The position numbers and the translations under genes were made by a program. 64,000 nt of DNA from a virus, in IMG/VR virus record IMGVR_UViG_3300046517_002304, positions 248,001-312,000 of that record, one strand, 5' to 3'. Below the pieces are notes generated by a model. The model did no database searches and was not told the DNA's origin. It worked only from the letters and a program-made list of their open reading frames with translations. Each line of letters starts with the position of its first letter. Position 1 is the first letter of the stretch. Below, in pieces: positions 29,403 through 36,820 of the stretch.

Positions 29403-29528
29403 AACTAATTTGTTCTAGCCGTTATTCAGATTCCCGATTTTCACCGAAAGCCCGCTGATCGGGCGAGCCAAATCCTAGAGCTGGAGGCTTTCGCCCCACG
29501 GTCTCCTAACGACCAGAACGAATTAGTT
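29403..29528. ncRNA. Folded cloverleaf-like segment of about 125 nt
   Basis: Closing stem AACTAATTtGTTCT (29403) / AGAACgAATTAGTT (29515), inner CGTT/AACG, then CGAAAGCC/GGCTTTCG enclosing GCCCG/CGGGC. Octamers flank it. No frame. Confidence 0.6.
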
Positions 29529-29545
29529 AAATGAATAGGGATAAC

Positions 29546-29584
29546 TAAAAATTGCCGGGGAGGGTCTTGGCAACCCTCCCCGGC
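29546..29584 (-). terminator. Rho-independent terminator
   Basis: GCCGGGGAGGGT/ACCCTCCCCGGC stem followed on minus by AATTTTTAG, which runs into the octamer. Confidence 0.8.
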
Positions 29585-29601
29585 GCGCCAAGCGAAAGCC
29601 T

Positions 29602-29901
29602 TTAGACAGGTTCGCGGGACAGGTAATCGTTGTCGTCGCTGTCGTCGCGGAATTCACCGTCGCCAGAGTCATGCACGACCCCTTCACGCAATTTCTTGCC
29701 GTTTGCGATGAAGTTACGGGCCTCCTTTGCCGAATTCTTGAGGGCGTAGCCGCATGCACGGATGCCCTTATTTTCGGCGGTTTCAACGGGGTTCGCAGCG
29801 AAAATCAACTCCGACAACGCATCGGCTGAGGCCGCATCGTAGCAGGCGTTAATCATACCCTGAAAAGCAACTGCATTGAAAATGAACTTACGACTCATCA
29901 T
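29602..29901 (-). CDS. Hypothetical 99-aa protein with acidic tail
   Basis: M-M-S-R-K-F-I-F-N-A-V-A-F-Q-G-M-I, helical, K-N-S-A-K-E-A-R-N-F-I, tail D-D-S-D-D-N-D-Y-L. ACAGGAGACATG start. Confidence 0.65.
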   Translation of the reverse strand: MMSRKFIFNAVAFQGMINACYDAASADALSELIFAANPVETAENKGIRACGYALKNSAKEARNFIANGKKLREGVVHDSGDGEFRDDSDDNDYLSREPV

Positions 29902-29945
29902 GTCTCCTGTTTGGGTAAAAGAAACTTACAATTGTTAAGGGATAA

Positions 29946-30122
29946 CTAGGAGATAACCTCTCGGCAAGTTTCCCACGATTCCTCGCTCATTCCGATATCT
30001 GGTTCCGTTTCATCGTCAACCAGACAGTCCCCGATATTGAGGACATCAACGGCAATCTGCCTATGTTCGCAGAAATCAAGTATTGCCGATGCCGCACCAC
30101 GCGAAAGTTTTCGGTATTTCAT
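29946..30122 (-). CDS. Hypothetical 58-aa acidic protein
   Basis: M-K-Y-R-K-L-S-R-G-A-A-S-A-I-L-D-F-C-E-H ... C-L-V-D-D-E-T-E-P-D. AAAGGACTTA before ATG; stop TAG-TTATCC. Confidence 0.65.
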   Translation of the reverse strand: MKYRKLSRGAASAILDFCEHRQIAVDVLNIGDCLVDDETEPDIGMSEESWETCREVIS

Positions 30123-30159
30123 TAAGTCCTTTCAAGAATGACCGAAAGTGTATGGATAA

Positions 30160-30336
30160 CTAACGTTGCCCGCCTTGTTTAGCTATTGCCCAATGAATAC
30201 ACCTGCTGTAAGCGTCTTCCCCACCGTTCTCCGAATGAATTGCTACCCAAAGCAGCAACCCTTTCTCCTGAACAGTAGTAAGTTGCAACTCAGGCGAATA
30301 CGTCACCTTGAGTTCCCCCACCATTATTTCTTTCAC
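30160..30336 (-). CDS. Hypothetical 58-aa protein, GTG start
   Basis: GTGA overlap with the upstream stop. K-E-I-M-V-G-E-L-K-V-T-Y-S ... W-V-A-I-H-S-E-N-G-G-E-D-A-Y. Stop TAG-TTATCC. Confidence 0.6.
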   Translation of the reverse strand: MKEIMVGELKVTYSPELQLTTVQEKGLLLWVAIHSENGGEDAYSRCIHWAIAKQGGQR

Positions 30337-30473
30337 AATGTCCTCAGGTATGCACGAAACAGGCTAATCGCTTCCCGGCGAGTGTAGCCGATGTATGACA
30401 TTCTCACCAGGTACCCACCGTGAATCGTGGATATCTTCCAGTGGCCGTTATGGTAGGATCGTTCAACTGTCAT
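30333..30473 (-). CDS. Hypothetical 46-aa basic protein
   Basis: M-T-V-E-R-S-Y-H-N-G-H-W-K-I-S-T ... S-L-F-R-A-Y-L-R-T-L. GAGGAATC before ATG. Confidence 0.6.
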   Translation of the reverse strand: MTVERSYHNGHWKISTIHGGYLVRMSYIGYTRREAISLFRAYLRTL

Positions 30474-30489
30474 GATTCCTCACGGATAA

Positions 30490-30675
30490 CTAAATTAAGT
30501 CCCGTTGTGCTTTGCACAGCATGGAATGAAGATCGGGAGCAACGAGTGACTTGGTATTCTCCATATAATACTCGATAGAATTGAACAAGCAAAGTAGCTT
30601 GCCACGGGTGATAACCAACTCAACTTTCACAAGCTGATTGTCATCAACGTATTTCATCTTAACTGACTCTTGCAC
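30490..30675 (-). CDS. Family D paralogue (61 aa), GTG start
   Basis: GTG at 30675 with GTGGAGGTTTTC ahead, stronger than the alternative upstream starts. V-K-V-E-L-V-I-T-R-G-K-L-L-C-L-F matches K-I-E-L-V-L-S-x-x-N-A-L in 33762 and 38515. Confidence 0.6.
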   Translation of the reverse strand: MQESVKMKYVDDNQLVKVELVITRGKLLCLFNSIEYYMENTKSLVAPDLHSMLCKAQRDLI

Positions 30676-30719
30676 GAAAACCTCCACAAAAATTGATTGC
30701 ACGGAAGTTGCACGGATAA

Positions 30720-30788
30720 CTAATACATCAACCAGAGGGCCAATGCACCAAGCATCACACCTAAGCTAATCCCGATGAACATAATCAT
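30720..30788 (-). CDS. 22-aa membrane peptide
   Basis: One hydrophobic helix, M-I-M-F-I-G-I-S-L-G-V-M-L-G-A-L-A-L-W-L, start overlapping the upstream stop (ATGA), stop TAG-TTATCC. Confidence 0.5.
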   Translation of the reverse strand: MIMFIGISLGVMLGALALWLMY

Positions 30789-30946
30789 GCTACGGCTTTC
30801 TCGGTGAGGGCGACGTACCCGTTGTCTTTGCGTTCAACGATACCTTGATTTTCAAGGATATCAAGAATGCGCTTTTCGGCCGGCATTAGGTCATCATGAT
30901 GAATGCCGATCAACTGTTTGGCGATAGCAACAAGTGCTTTTTTCAT
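30785..30946 (-). CDS. Hypothetical 53-aa winged-helix-like protein
   Basis: L-M-P-A-E-K-R-I-L-D-I-L-E-N-Q-G-I-V-E-R-K-D-N-G-Y-V-A-L-T looks like helix, recognition helix and wing of a small winged-helix domain. DNA-binding role inferred. Confidence 0.6.
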   Translation of the reverse strand: MKKALVAIAKQLIGIHHDDLMPAEKRILDILENQGIVERKDNGYVALTEKAVA

Positions 30947-30962
30947 AGTGACCTATGGATAA

Positions 30963-31196
30963 CTAGTTTTCGTCGGCGTCCATAAAATCATCTTCAACTT
31001 CGTCGTCGTTATCGCTTTCTGGGTCATCGTCCCTATCGTCCAGATCTTCTTCGTCACCCCCATGCTCATCCCAGAGGTCATGAGCATAAGTCTCAATCTC
31101 TGACATAACAGATTCAAAGTCACTATGACCAGTTGTCTTGCCGATATCATCAAAGACTCGGCTGATACGTTCAAGTTGTGCGGGGGTGAATTTCAT
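30963..31196 (-). CDS. Hypothetical 77-aa protein with acidic tail
   Basis: Helical first 45 residues then almost only Asp/Glu. Stop TAG-TTATCC. Confidence 0.65.
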   Translation of the reverse strand: MKFTPAQLERISRVFDDIGKTTGHSDFESVMSEIETYAHDLWDEHGGDEEDLDDRDDDPESDNDDEVEDDFMDADEN

Positions 31197-31198
31197 AA

Positions 31199-31501
31199 TT
31201 ATGAAGGGATAACTCTAATCTTGAGGAATTCTTCAGGTGGATTGACGCTGGTGTTCGTAAATACGATTGCTTCACCTACCTGTTTGGCTTCTTTGCCTTT
31301 CCAGATAAGATCAATCGTTTCACCGACCGTAGGTCCGTCAAGAAATTCGGACTCCATATACTGAGAAGTCTGCCTCTTTACTTGGCGACTGGTAAACTGC
31401 ATGCCGGGCCGACAATGAACGGCATTACGCCCAATGAACTCGGCAGCAAACTTAGTGCCAACTGGCAGACGACGTTTGACATCGGCGATAGAAATTTTCA
31501 T
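31199..31501 (-). CDS. Hypothetical 100-aa protein; octamer translated
   Basis: M-K-I-S-I-A-D-V-K-R-R-L-P-V-G-T-K-F ... F-L-D-G-P ... W-K-G-K-E-A. The octamer forms its last codons (R-V-I-P-S). Not recognised, but the layout resembles a small beta-barrel. Confidence 0.65.
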   Translation of the reverse strand: MKISIADVKRRLPVGTKFAAEFIGRNAVHCRPGMQFTSRQVKRQTSQYMESEFLDGPTVGETIDLIWKGKEAKQVGEAIVFTNTSVNPPEEFLKIRVIPS

Positions 31502-31529
31502 ATTTACCTATGGATAACTAGGAATTTTT

Positions 31530-31676
31530 GGGGCAGCATCACTAGCTTAGTGGATGAATTGGATAGTATCTATTACAGAATATCGGGAAGAATCCGCTCC
31601 GGGACAAGTCAAATCATTTCGGCGAAAAACTGCACAAATATAATTTGCACAAAATCAGGGAATAACAGTTACCAGC
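31530..31676. other. Short gene-free stretch with repeated TTTGTGC
   Basis: Minus strand carries TTTTGTGCAAATTATATTTG with a second TTTGTGC 14 nt on. Could be an operator; nothing else seen. Confidence 0.3.
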
Positions 31677-31874
31677 CTACATTGTCCTATCTAATCCAGT
31701 GGGAACAACAGGCTTAGTCTGCAAATCTTCCAGCCAAGCCGTAAGACCACGAAACAATCTGATGAAGACAACCGCTACAATCACCGTCCCGACACCGTAA
31801 GTAAGGGGCGATACTTTAAGATTGTCCTGAGCAATGAAGATCAGCCAAACCCACATCATTTCTCGCATCATCAT
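31677..31874 (-). CDS. 65-aa membrane protein
   Basis: Two hydrophobic stretches (7-15 and 27-43) then a charged tail. The start has several ATGs in a row; the first is used. Confidence 0.55.
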   Translation of the reverse strand: MMMREMMWVWLIFIAQDNLKVSPLTYGVGTVIVAVVFIRLFRGLTAWLEDLQTKPVVPTGLDRTM

Positions 31875-31890
31875 GATTTCCTACGGATAA

Positions 31891-32064
31891 CTAATCAATC
31901 TTTACGTCGGAAACGTCAACAGGACGAATACCTAGCACACGTAGATGGCCGTCTTTCCACAAGCAATGATCGGTAAGAGCATTGTCAACGGCATCAACAA
32001 TATCCCCTGCTGTAGTCACTTCAGTATTGTAATCAATTGATACGGTGAGAGTGACTGTAGCCAT
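31891..32064 (-). CDS. Family B paralogue (57 aa)
   Basis: M-A-T-V-T-L-T-V-S-I-D-Y-N-T-E-V ... D-I-V-D-A-V-D-N-A-L-T-D-H. TAATG coupling with 32064-32294. Stop TAG-TTATCC. Confidence 0.7.
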   Translation of the reverse strand: MATVTLTVSIDYNTEVTTAGDIVDAVDNALTDHCLWKDGHLRVLGIRPVDVSDVKID

Positions 32065-32294
32065 TAAGCCGCTTCCATTTCATCCTGGCGGGAGGGTTTA
32101 ACTTTGTGAACTTTCTTAGGCTTGCTCGCCGTAGCTTTGGAGAAATCGGGGTAGCCCAAACAGTAATTGAGGCTGTCTCCACTGACGATTTCGTTGATAA
32201 TCAAGTTATCAAGAGCCTCAGCCAATGCTCTCGGATGAGTCTCTACGTCGTCATACTCAACTCGGACACTGATAATTGTTGATCGCTTTGCCAT
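32064..32294 (-). CDS. Family B paralogue (76 aa)
   Basis: S-V-R-V-E-Y-D-D-V-E-T-H-P-R-A-L-A-E-A-L-D-N-L-I, the clearest family B pattern (strand, V-E-Y-D-D, helix). Basic tail. Confidence 0.7.
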   Translation of the reverse strand: MAKRSTIISVRVEYDDVETHPRALAEALDNLIINEIVSGDSLNYCLGYPDFSKATASKPKKVHKVKPSRQDEMEAA

Positions 32295-32315
32295 GATTCC
32301 CTTCCTTATGGATAA

Positions 32316-32477
32316 CTAGACCTCTTCCAAGCAACCTTCCAAAATCGCAGCCAATACACCGATCACAATGCACGCGGTAACGTAGGCGTTAGTATTATCT
32401 CCAAACATTAGATAACATACACCGTCAGCCGCCAGCAGGAAGCTGATTGCAATGATGAAGGGGAATGGCTTTTTCAT
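32316..32477 (-). CDS. 53-aa two-helix membrane protein
   Basis: M-K-K-P-F-P-F-I-I-A-I-S-F-L-L-A-A-D-G and a second helix near 33-47. Stop TAG-TTATCC. Confidence 0.6.
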   Translation of the reverse strand: MKKPFPFIIAISFLLAADGVCYLMFGDNTNAYVTACIVIGVLAAILEGCLEEV

Positions 32478-32493
32478 AACTACCTATGGATAA

Positions 32494-32646
32494 CTAAGAA
32501 TTTTTCTCAATAAGATACATTCCAATCCCCGATACGACAACGCCAACTGCCGCACCAACATACCAGCCAATCGGTGCGTTAATGTATGCACCAAGGCCAG
32601 CAACTATGAATCCAGCAGCAACAGAGATAAGCAGGACTTCTTTCAT
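32494..32646 (-). CDS. 50-aa two-helix membrane protein
   Basis: Two Gly/Val/Ala-rich helices split by N-A-P-I-G-W. TGATG overlap with the upstream gene. Confidence 0.6.
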   Translation of the reverse strand: MKEVLLISVAAGFIVAGLGAYINAPIGWYVGAAVGVVVSGIGMYLIEKNS

Positions 32647-32921
32647 CATGATGTTTTGTACCAGAATTGGAATGAATCGTCGTAGTAGTGCGGTTCAGCG
32701 TGAAAACAAGTATAATACTCGGTAACTCCAAGCAAGGCGACTGCTTCACGAATTGCCTTTGTATAAGTCTGACGCTTCTGGCTTAACCAGATGCACATAG
32801 AGTCCATCTTGAAGTTTTCAAAGACTCTTAGTGTGTCAATCTGGCGACCGAAAGGCAGGGCGTTAAACTGTTTCTCGGGGAAGACGCCTTTAATTTTATA
32901 CTTGCGTGTATAGGTGGGCAT
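32646..32921 (-). CDS. Hypothetical 91-aa protein
   Basis: M-P-T-Y-T-R-K-Y-K-I-K-G-V-F-P-E-K-Q ... C-F-H-A-E-P-H-Y-Y-D-D. AAAGGAAACTT before ATG. Confidence 0.65.
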   Translation of the reverse strand: MPTYTRKYKIKGVFPEKQFNALPFGRQIDTLRVFENFKMDSMCIWLSQKRQTYTKAIREAVALLGVTEYYTCFHAEPHYYDDSFQFWYKTS

Positions 32922-32958
32922 AAGTTTCCTTTAAGTGAGGATATAAGAGGATGGATAA

Positions 32959-33177
32959 CTACTCAATCTCATTGCCGTCGCAATCATATAATTCATCTTC
33001 GCTGTAATGAATTACGTGAATTGCATTGTGTCCCGTATGCTCCTGAAAGGCTTTGTAATACCCTAGTCGCTTACAGTGCTCATGGTTGACCAATACGAAT
33101 GTCCCTACGTCGCTATAATTACCACCGTAGTAGGTGAGGTCATATTCAAATCGGACAAATTTTGTGCGTTTGGGCAT
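32959..33177 (-). CDS. Hypothetical 72-aa protein
   Basis: Tyr/His/Asp-rich, M-P-K-R-T-K-F-V-R-F-E-Y-D-L-T-Y-Y ... H-Y-S-E-D-E-L. Stop TAG-TTATCC. Confidence 0.65.
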   Translation of the reverse strand: MPKRTKFVRFEYDLTYYGGNYSDVGTFVLVNHEHCKRLGYYKAFQEHTGHNAIHVIHYSEDELYDCDGNEIE

Positions 33178-33460
33178 TGCTCTGAATCCCTTTTATGCTC
33201 TCGGGAGGCTCTAAAATCGCATTTGCCGTAAGTCGTTGCAGTGGAACCCCTTAGAGTTCCTGAAAACAATTCGCCGTAAGTCGTTGCTATGAAAGGAGTT
33301 AGGATGGGTGCCAAGCCCCACTCAAATCAAACCCTACCGCATTGGCGTCTTTTCCCTGATTTCGGGGATTTTTACCGCACTTCTTTTATGTCGGTGGCAG
33401 TTTAACGGGTCATGCCCCAGGATCACACTCGCACTCTGATTTATTTCATACTACGGATAA
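33178..33460. other. Gene-free stretch with a repeated 16-mer
   Basis: GCCGTAAGTCGTTGC occurs at about 33228 and again at about 33273, 45 bp apart, each followed by a purine-rich block. Possible operator or RNA element; no gene or clear fold. Confidence 0.45.
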
Positions 33461-33547
33461 CTACTTTCCCCGACTGGCCTGCCATGCCAAGAATAGTAAG
33501 CCGCAAGGATTAACTACAACCGCGATGAACATAGAAATCATTTGCAT
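33461..33547 (-). CDS. 28-aa membrane peptide
   Basis: M-Q-M-I-S-M-F-I-A-V-V-V-N-P-C-G-L-L-F-L; stop TAG-TTATCC. Confidence 0.45.
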   Translation of the reverse strand: MQMISMFIAVVVNPCGLLFLAWQASRGK

Positions 33548-33761
33548 GTTTTAACTCTTCTCCGTTTCCGAGGACGCCCAATTCCCCCCATTTTCCCCCA
33601 CCGATCCCCACCGATCATTCTATAATTAATCAAAACACTTGAAATATCTATAATTCAGGGGAGTTTGCTCTGGTGGGCAGCTACTCTGCATCGGCCAGTT
33701 TGGCGTTCCCCGAACTATAGATTTAATTTGATAACTCTGAATTATTCCTAATTATGGATAA
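33548..33761. other. Gene-free stretch with repeated AATTATAGA and GATCGGTGGGG
   Basis: On minus, AATTATAGA occurs twice 30 bp apart (around 33625-33655) and GATCGGTGGGG twice in tandem (about 33597-33618). Likely a promoter/regulator region for 33547 downstream. Confidence 0.4.
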
Positions 33762-34010
33762 CTACCGCATTTCCTGCGGGTGTTCCCCTTGACGATACGG
33801 CGGAATCCTATAATGCGATTTGAAATTACTCGGCCACTTTTTCGCAATGGACTCCTCAATCATCCTGCAAACAATTTCCGCTTGTCCGCTTGGTTGCTGC
33901 GACTGCAATGCCTTCAGCACTAAAAGAGAGTTTCGCCGCGAAAGAGTCAGTTTCAATTTAAGAAACTTCTTTTTCGCCTTATGCTTGACCGTGACCGATT
34001 CAGTTTTCAT
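33762..34010 (-). CDS. Family D paralogue (82 aa)
   Basis: F-L-K-L-K-L-T-L-S-R-R-N-S-L-L-V-L-K-A-L-Q-S matches K-x-E-L-V-L-S-x-x-N-A-L-A-V-L-K-x-L of 38515. TAATG coupling; stop TAG-TTATCC. Confidence 0.65.
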   Translation of the reverse strand: MKTESVTVKHKAKKKFLKLKLTLSRRNSLLVLKALQSQQPSGQAEIVCRMIEESIAKKWPSNFKSHYRIPPYRQGEHPQEMR

Positions 34011-34210
34011 TACCAGTCCCTTCCTTCGCTTTCGTCTTCCCGCAACGCATTTTCAAAACGGTTGACTGCTTCAGCAGAGAAATCCCCATTAAGAATCGCC
34101 TGTTTGGATTCATACAACTCCCACTGGAGAATACTACACCAATAATGCTGCTTTGATCCTTGAACCGTAAAGCAAACCGCAGTCTTCGTTCTTTTGATTT
34201 CGGTTTTCAT
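34010..34210 (-). CDS. Hypothetical 66-aa protein
   Basis: M-K-T-E-I-K-R-T-K-T-A-V-C-F-T-V-Q-G-S-K-Q-H ... A-V-N-R-F-E-N-A-L-R-E-D. The longer frame with S-Y-P-L-D-I-M is the octamer. Confidence 0.65.
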   Translation of the reverse strand: MKTEIKRTKTAVCFTVQGSKQHYWCSILQWELYESKQAILNGDFSAEAVNRFENALREDESEGRDW

Positions 34211-34215
34211 AATGT

Positions 34216-34461
34216 CTAATGGATAACTAACTGTTCCGCCGCAGAATTCGTTTTGAAATCTGCCAGACAGATGTTCGTAATGCCACAACTATCAAGAATG
34301 ATAGTTTTCTTAGGCAAGTATAATATAAACTTTGCTGGAAGCGGTTGCTTGCGGTTCCAATCCTCTACCTTGCTTCTGGCAAAGGCTACATTGGTATCAG
34401 CGACCTGAATAAGCGTTGTCGGCCAACCATCATATCTAACAACAAAATGGTAAAGATTCAT
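34216..34461 (-). CDS. Family E paralogue (81 aa); octamer translated
   Basis: M-N-L-Y-H-F-V-V-R-Y-D-G-W ... N-V-A-F-A-R-S-K-V-E-D-W aligns with 36369. The final Q-L-V-I-H is encoded by the octamer. Confidence 0.65.
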   Translation of the reverse strand: MNLYHFVVRYDGWPTTLIQVADTNVAFARSKVEDWNRKQPLPAKFILYLPKKTIILDSCGITNICLADFKTNSAAEQLVIH

Positions 34462-34510
34462 GAGTTGCATTCTTAAATCCTCAAAAACACTTCGTTTCTA
34501 ACAGGGATAA

Positions 34511-34828
34511 CTATCTCAACAAATTTTGCGGGAGGTCCAGCTCAAACTCAACAGGACAAACCCACAAAAGCCGATCATTAAGAGTATTCTGACCTAGCGG
34601 CATCCTGTCAAACGTATACATAAATATAAACAATTCGTGCGGGATATCCCCTCGCCAGACCTTTTTGCCCCACAGAGATTTTTGAGAAATAGTAAAACGC
34701 TCACGAAAGACTTCGGCACGAAACTTGGGATTAAGAACCGCGTTGATTGCAGCAGCACCAGGGCAGGCCGCACAATTTCCCTGCATTCCATTTTTGATAT
34801 GCTCTTCTGTGATTTTAACTAATGTCAT
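34511..34828 (-). CDS. Family C paralogue (105 aa)
   Basis: I-T-E-E-H-I-K-N-G-M ... C-A-A-C-P-G-A-A-A-I-N-A-V-L ... F-E-L-D-L-P. The C-x2-C-P pair and the terminal F-x-L-x-(I/L)-P are the family marks. Function unknown; a metal or disulfide site is possible. Confidence 0.7.
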   Translation of the reverse strand: MTLVKITEEHIKNGMQGNCAACPGAAAINAVLNPKFRAEVFRERFTISQKSLWGKKVWRGDIPHELFIFMYTFDRMPLGQNTLNDRLLWVCPVEFELDLPQNLLR

Positions 34829-34837
34829 AGGGATAAC

Positions 34838-35104
34838 TTACTTCCTCTGATCTACAAGGGTTTCCCAATGGACAGCAATCCACGTTTCATCCAAGTCTTC
34901 GGGCAACTCAATACGCTTGACCTCTGCCGTCGTCAGTTCCAGCACGACCTCAAGGGAAGCAAGATTATACTCCACCGTGAAACCATTGGCGGCAGGAAGG
35001 ATATTCTTGATATCTTCGGCGGCCACCTTATCGGTGCAACTATCCTTGATCCACATAAAGCCATGTTGTTTGAGCAACTGTCTGAGCGTGCCGTCAACTT
35101 TCAT
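34838..35104 (-). CDS. Hypothetical 88-aa protein
   Basis: R-Q-L-L-K-Q-H-G-F-M-W-I-K ... V-L-E-L-T-T-A-E-V-K-R-I-E-L. Stop TAA-GTTATCC. Confidence 0.65.
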   Translation of the reverse strand: MKVDGTLRQLLKQHGFMWIKDSCTDKVAAEDIKNILPAANGFTVEYNLASLEVVLELTTAEVKRIELPEDLDETWIAVHWETLVDQRK

Positions 35105-35105
35105 C

Positions 35106-35291
35106 TTATGGTCCCTCCAGTAAATCCATTTGAAACTGCCAGTCTGTGCTTTCGTCGTCCGTCAATGCTTTGAATTCAGGATGAACTTCAACGATATGCT
35201 CCTCAATATAATAAGAAACTGCATCCTCAAATATCTGCTTCACCACTTCTGGCGGGAGGTTTGCGATTCTTGCTTTGACGATGAAATTCAT
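35106..35291 (-). CDS. Family B paralogue (61 aa)
   Basis: Start M-N-F-I-V-K-A-R-I (35291), sharing bases with the upstream TAA. Helix E-V-V-K-Q-I-F-E-D-A-V-S-Y-Y as in family B. Confidence 0.65.
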   Translation of the reverse strand: MNFIVKARIANLPPEVVKQIFEDAVSYYIEEHIVEVHPEFKALTDDESTDWQFQMDLLEGP

Positions 35292-35518
35292 TACTGTTTT
35301 TCCGCCTCTTCCATCCAGCCGTTCAGCCACCTTGCACCATCTCTACTACCAATGTAAGGATTTGCATTGGCGGGAACGCCTGCCCTTTTAGCTTGCTTGC
35401 CAGATTCAACGATGGATGCAAGGTAGGCATCACGACCTTTAGATGCTTCCTTCACCATGAAACACATCCCCCATATCACGGCGATGACCACAGCTAGAAT
35501 TGCAAAGTATTTTTTCAT
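35291..35518 (-). CDS. Membrane-anchored RMF-like protein (family F, 75 aa)
   Basis: Membrane helix 5-21, then G-K-Q-A-K-R-A-G ... A-N-P-Y ... A-R-W-L-N-G-W-M-E-E. The G-x-x-A-x-x-x-G...N-P-Y...W-L-x-G-W order is that of ribosome modulation factor. RMF itself has no anchor, so the role is uncertain. Confidence 0.6.
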   Translation of the reverse strand: MKKYFAILAVVIAVIWGMCFMVKEASKGRDAYLASIVESGKQAKRAGVPANANPYIGSRDGARWLNGWMEEAEKQ

Positions 35519-35534
35519 GATTGATTAGGGATAA

Positions 35535-35831
35535 CTAGGCGAGATACTTTTTGGGAATGTCCATCGTGAAGCGGAAAGGTTTCGCCAAACCATTGTCATA
35601 GTCAAAGTTCCAAATGAAATCCTTAACCTTACGCGGAAGCGGCATATTTGCCAGCTCAACCGTGAATGGTTGCGGGTATCGTTTACAAATCATCAAAATG
35701 CCAAACGCGGCCTTTGCCATTAAAGACGATTTGAGTCTGGCATTGATTGCCCGAGCGACGGGACATTTCCTACAATCCTTCAAAATGCCAGCGTCAATAC
35801 GCTTCTGGGTGACGTAGAATTGAATTTTCAT
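35535..35831 (-). CDS. Family C paralogue (98 aa)
   Basis: M-K-I-Q-F-Y-V-T-Q-K-R-I-D-A-G ... C-R-K-C-P-V-A-R-A-I-N ... K-P-F-R-F-T-M-D-I-P. Start 35831; stop TAG-TTATCC. Confidence 0.7.
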   Translation of the reverse strand: MKIQFYVTQKRIDAGILKDCRKCPVARAINARLKSSLMAKAAFGILMICKRYPQPFTVELANMPLPRKVKDFIWNFDYDNGLAKPFRFTMDIPKKYLA

Positions 35832-35832
35832 A

Positions 35833-36018
35833 TCAGCCTGCATCCACTGGTTTCGTTGGTTCAACAACCGTTGGAATCCCGAACAACGTAGACTCCAGTC
35901 CCTTGACTAACGGCGGGAGGGCTTCAAATACATCTTGGAGCGCCTCACGAATGATAAAATGATTCGTTACTTCATCATCGTATTCCACGTACATCGTGAC
36001 TTTGGCGGATTTTTTCAT
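35833..36018 (-). CDS. Family B paralogue (61 aa)
   Basis: K-V-T-M-Y-V-E-Y-D-D-E-V-T-N-H-F-I-I-R-E-A-L-Q-D-V-F. ATGA overlap upstream. Confidence 0.7.
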   Translation of the reverse strand: MKKSAKVTMYVEYDDEVTNHFIIREALQDVFEALPPLVKGLESTLFGIPTVVEPTKPVDAG

Positions 36019-36176
36019 GGTTTCTCAAAAGATAAGAGAACATTTTCACCAATGGGAAACTCTTGCTTAAATTCTAATCCTTGAGTCTTCATAACAGTAA
36101 TAACACCTTCCTTATCTTCAGGACGGCAGACGACTCCCAGCGAAGTCACATTGAATTTTCTACAGTTGATAATCAT
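36015..36176 (-). CDS. Hypothetical 53-aa protein
   Basis: M-I-I-N-C-R-K-F-N-V-T-S-L-G-V-V-C-R-P-E-D-K-E-G-V-I-T. beta-rich; no Shine-Dalgarno, octamer 7 nt upstream. Confidence 0.6.
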   Translation of the reverse strand: MIINCRKFNVTSLGVVCRPEDKEGVITVMKTQGLEFKQEFPIGENVLLSFEKP

Positions 36177-36192
36177 GGTTGATTACGGATAA

Positions 36193-36372
36193 CTAACGAA
36201 ACATATCATGCCAGAATTTGCGATGGGCCGCATTGTTTTCATACTCCACACTGCCGGGGCGGGGAGTTGCCCATCCACCATAGCCGATATTATTAATACC
36301 AGCGACGTAGAAAGAAACGCCAGTCAGAACGATGAGCAATGCCAGAAGCCAGATATCCCAGTATTTTTTCAT
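36193..36372 (-). CDS. 59-aa single-pass membrane protein
   Basis: Helix 6-24 then G-W-A-T-P-R-P-G-S-V-E-Y-E-N-N outside. Coupled by ATGA to 36369. Confidence 0.6.
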   Translation of the reverse strand: MKKYWDIWLLALLIVLTGVSFYVAGINNIGYGGWATPRPGSVEYENNAAHRKFWHDMFR

Positions 36373-36587
36373 AGCGGTTTCTTGTTTGGGTAAATGTGAA
36401 CAACCTTACTGTCGTCCAGCGACGTAGTAAACTCAGGCAGATAATTCATAACATATTCTGCCTGAGGGTAATTCTGCCCAACCCATTTCGTTGCATCACT
36501 GCGGGCAAAGGCAGCACAAGTGCCGGTGACCTGAATAATCATCGGCTCTTCGCCTTTGATTCGGATATCAAAATGATAAAGACTCAT
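36369..36587 (-). CDS. Family E paralogue (72 aa)
   Basis: M-S-L-Y-H-F-D-I-R-I-K-G ... C-A-A-F-A-R-S-D-A-T-K-W aligns with 34216. Confidence 0.65.
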   Translation of the reverse strand: MSLYHFDIRIKGEEPMIIQVTGTCAAFARSDATKWVGQNYPQAEYVMNYLPEFTTSLDDSKVVHIYPNKKPL

Positions 36588-36811
36588 GGTTCATATCTCG
36601 GATATCCATGATAGGAAGGCATATTGACATGCACTAGACCCAAACCAGTGCCAGGTTCCGTCTGACTTGGATCAAGATCAATTTTGAGAATTTCCTGATA
36701 CTCCAACTCCGAACCGTCAAGACACAGATACAATACCGCGTTACCCTTCAGCGGGTTAGACTTAGCCATCTTTTGGAGGCTCTTGATTGCGTCGTTGATT
36801 GTCATAGACAT
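36584..36811 (-). CDS. Hypothetical 75-aa protein
   Basis: Helix I-K-S-L-Q-K-M-A then V-L-Y-L-C-L-D-G-S-E-L-E-Y. ATGA to next gene. Starts M-S-M-T-I. Confidence 0.6.
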   Translation of the reverse strand: MSMTINDAIKSLQKMAKSNPLKGNAVLYLCLDGSELEYQEILKIDLDPSQTEPGTGLGLVHVNMPSYHGYPRYEP

Positions 36812-36820
36812 AGGGATAAC

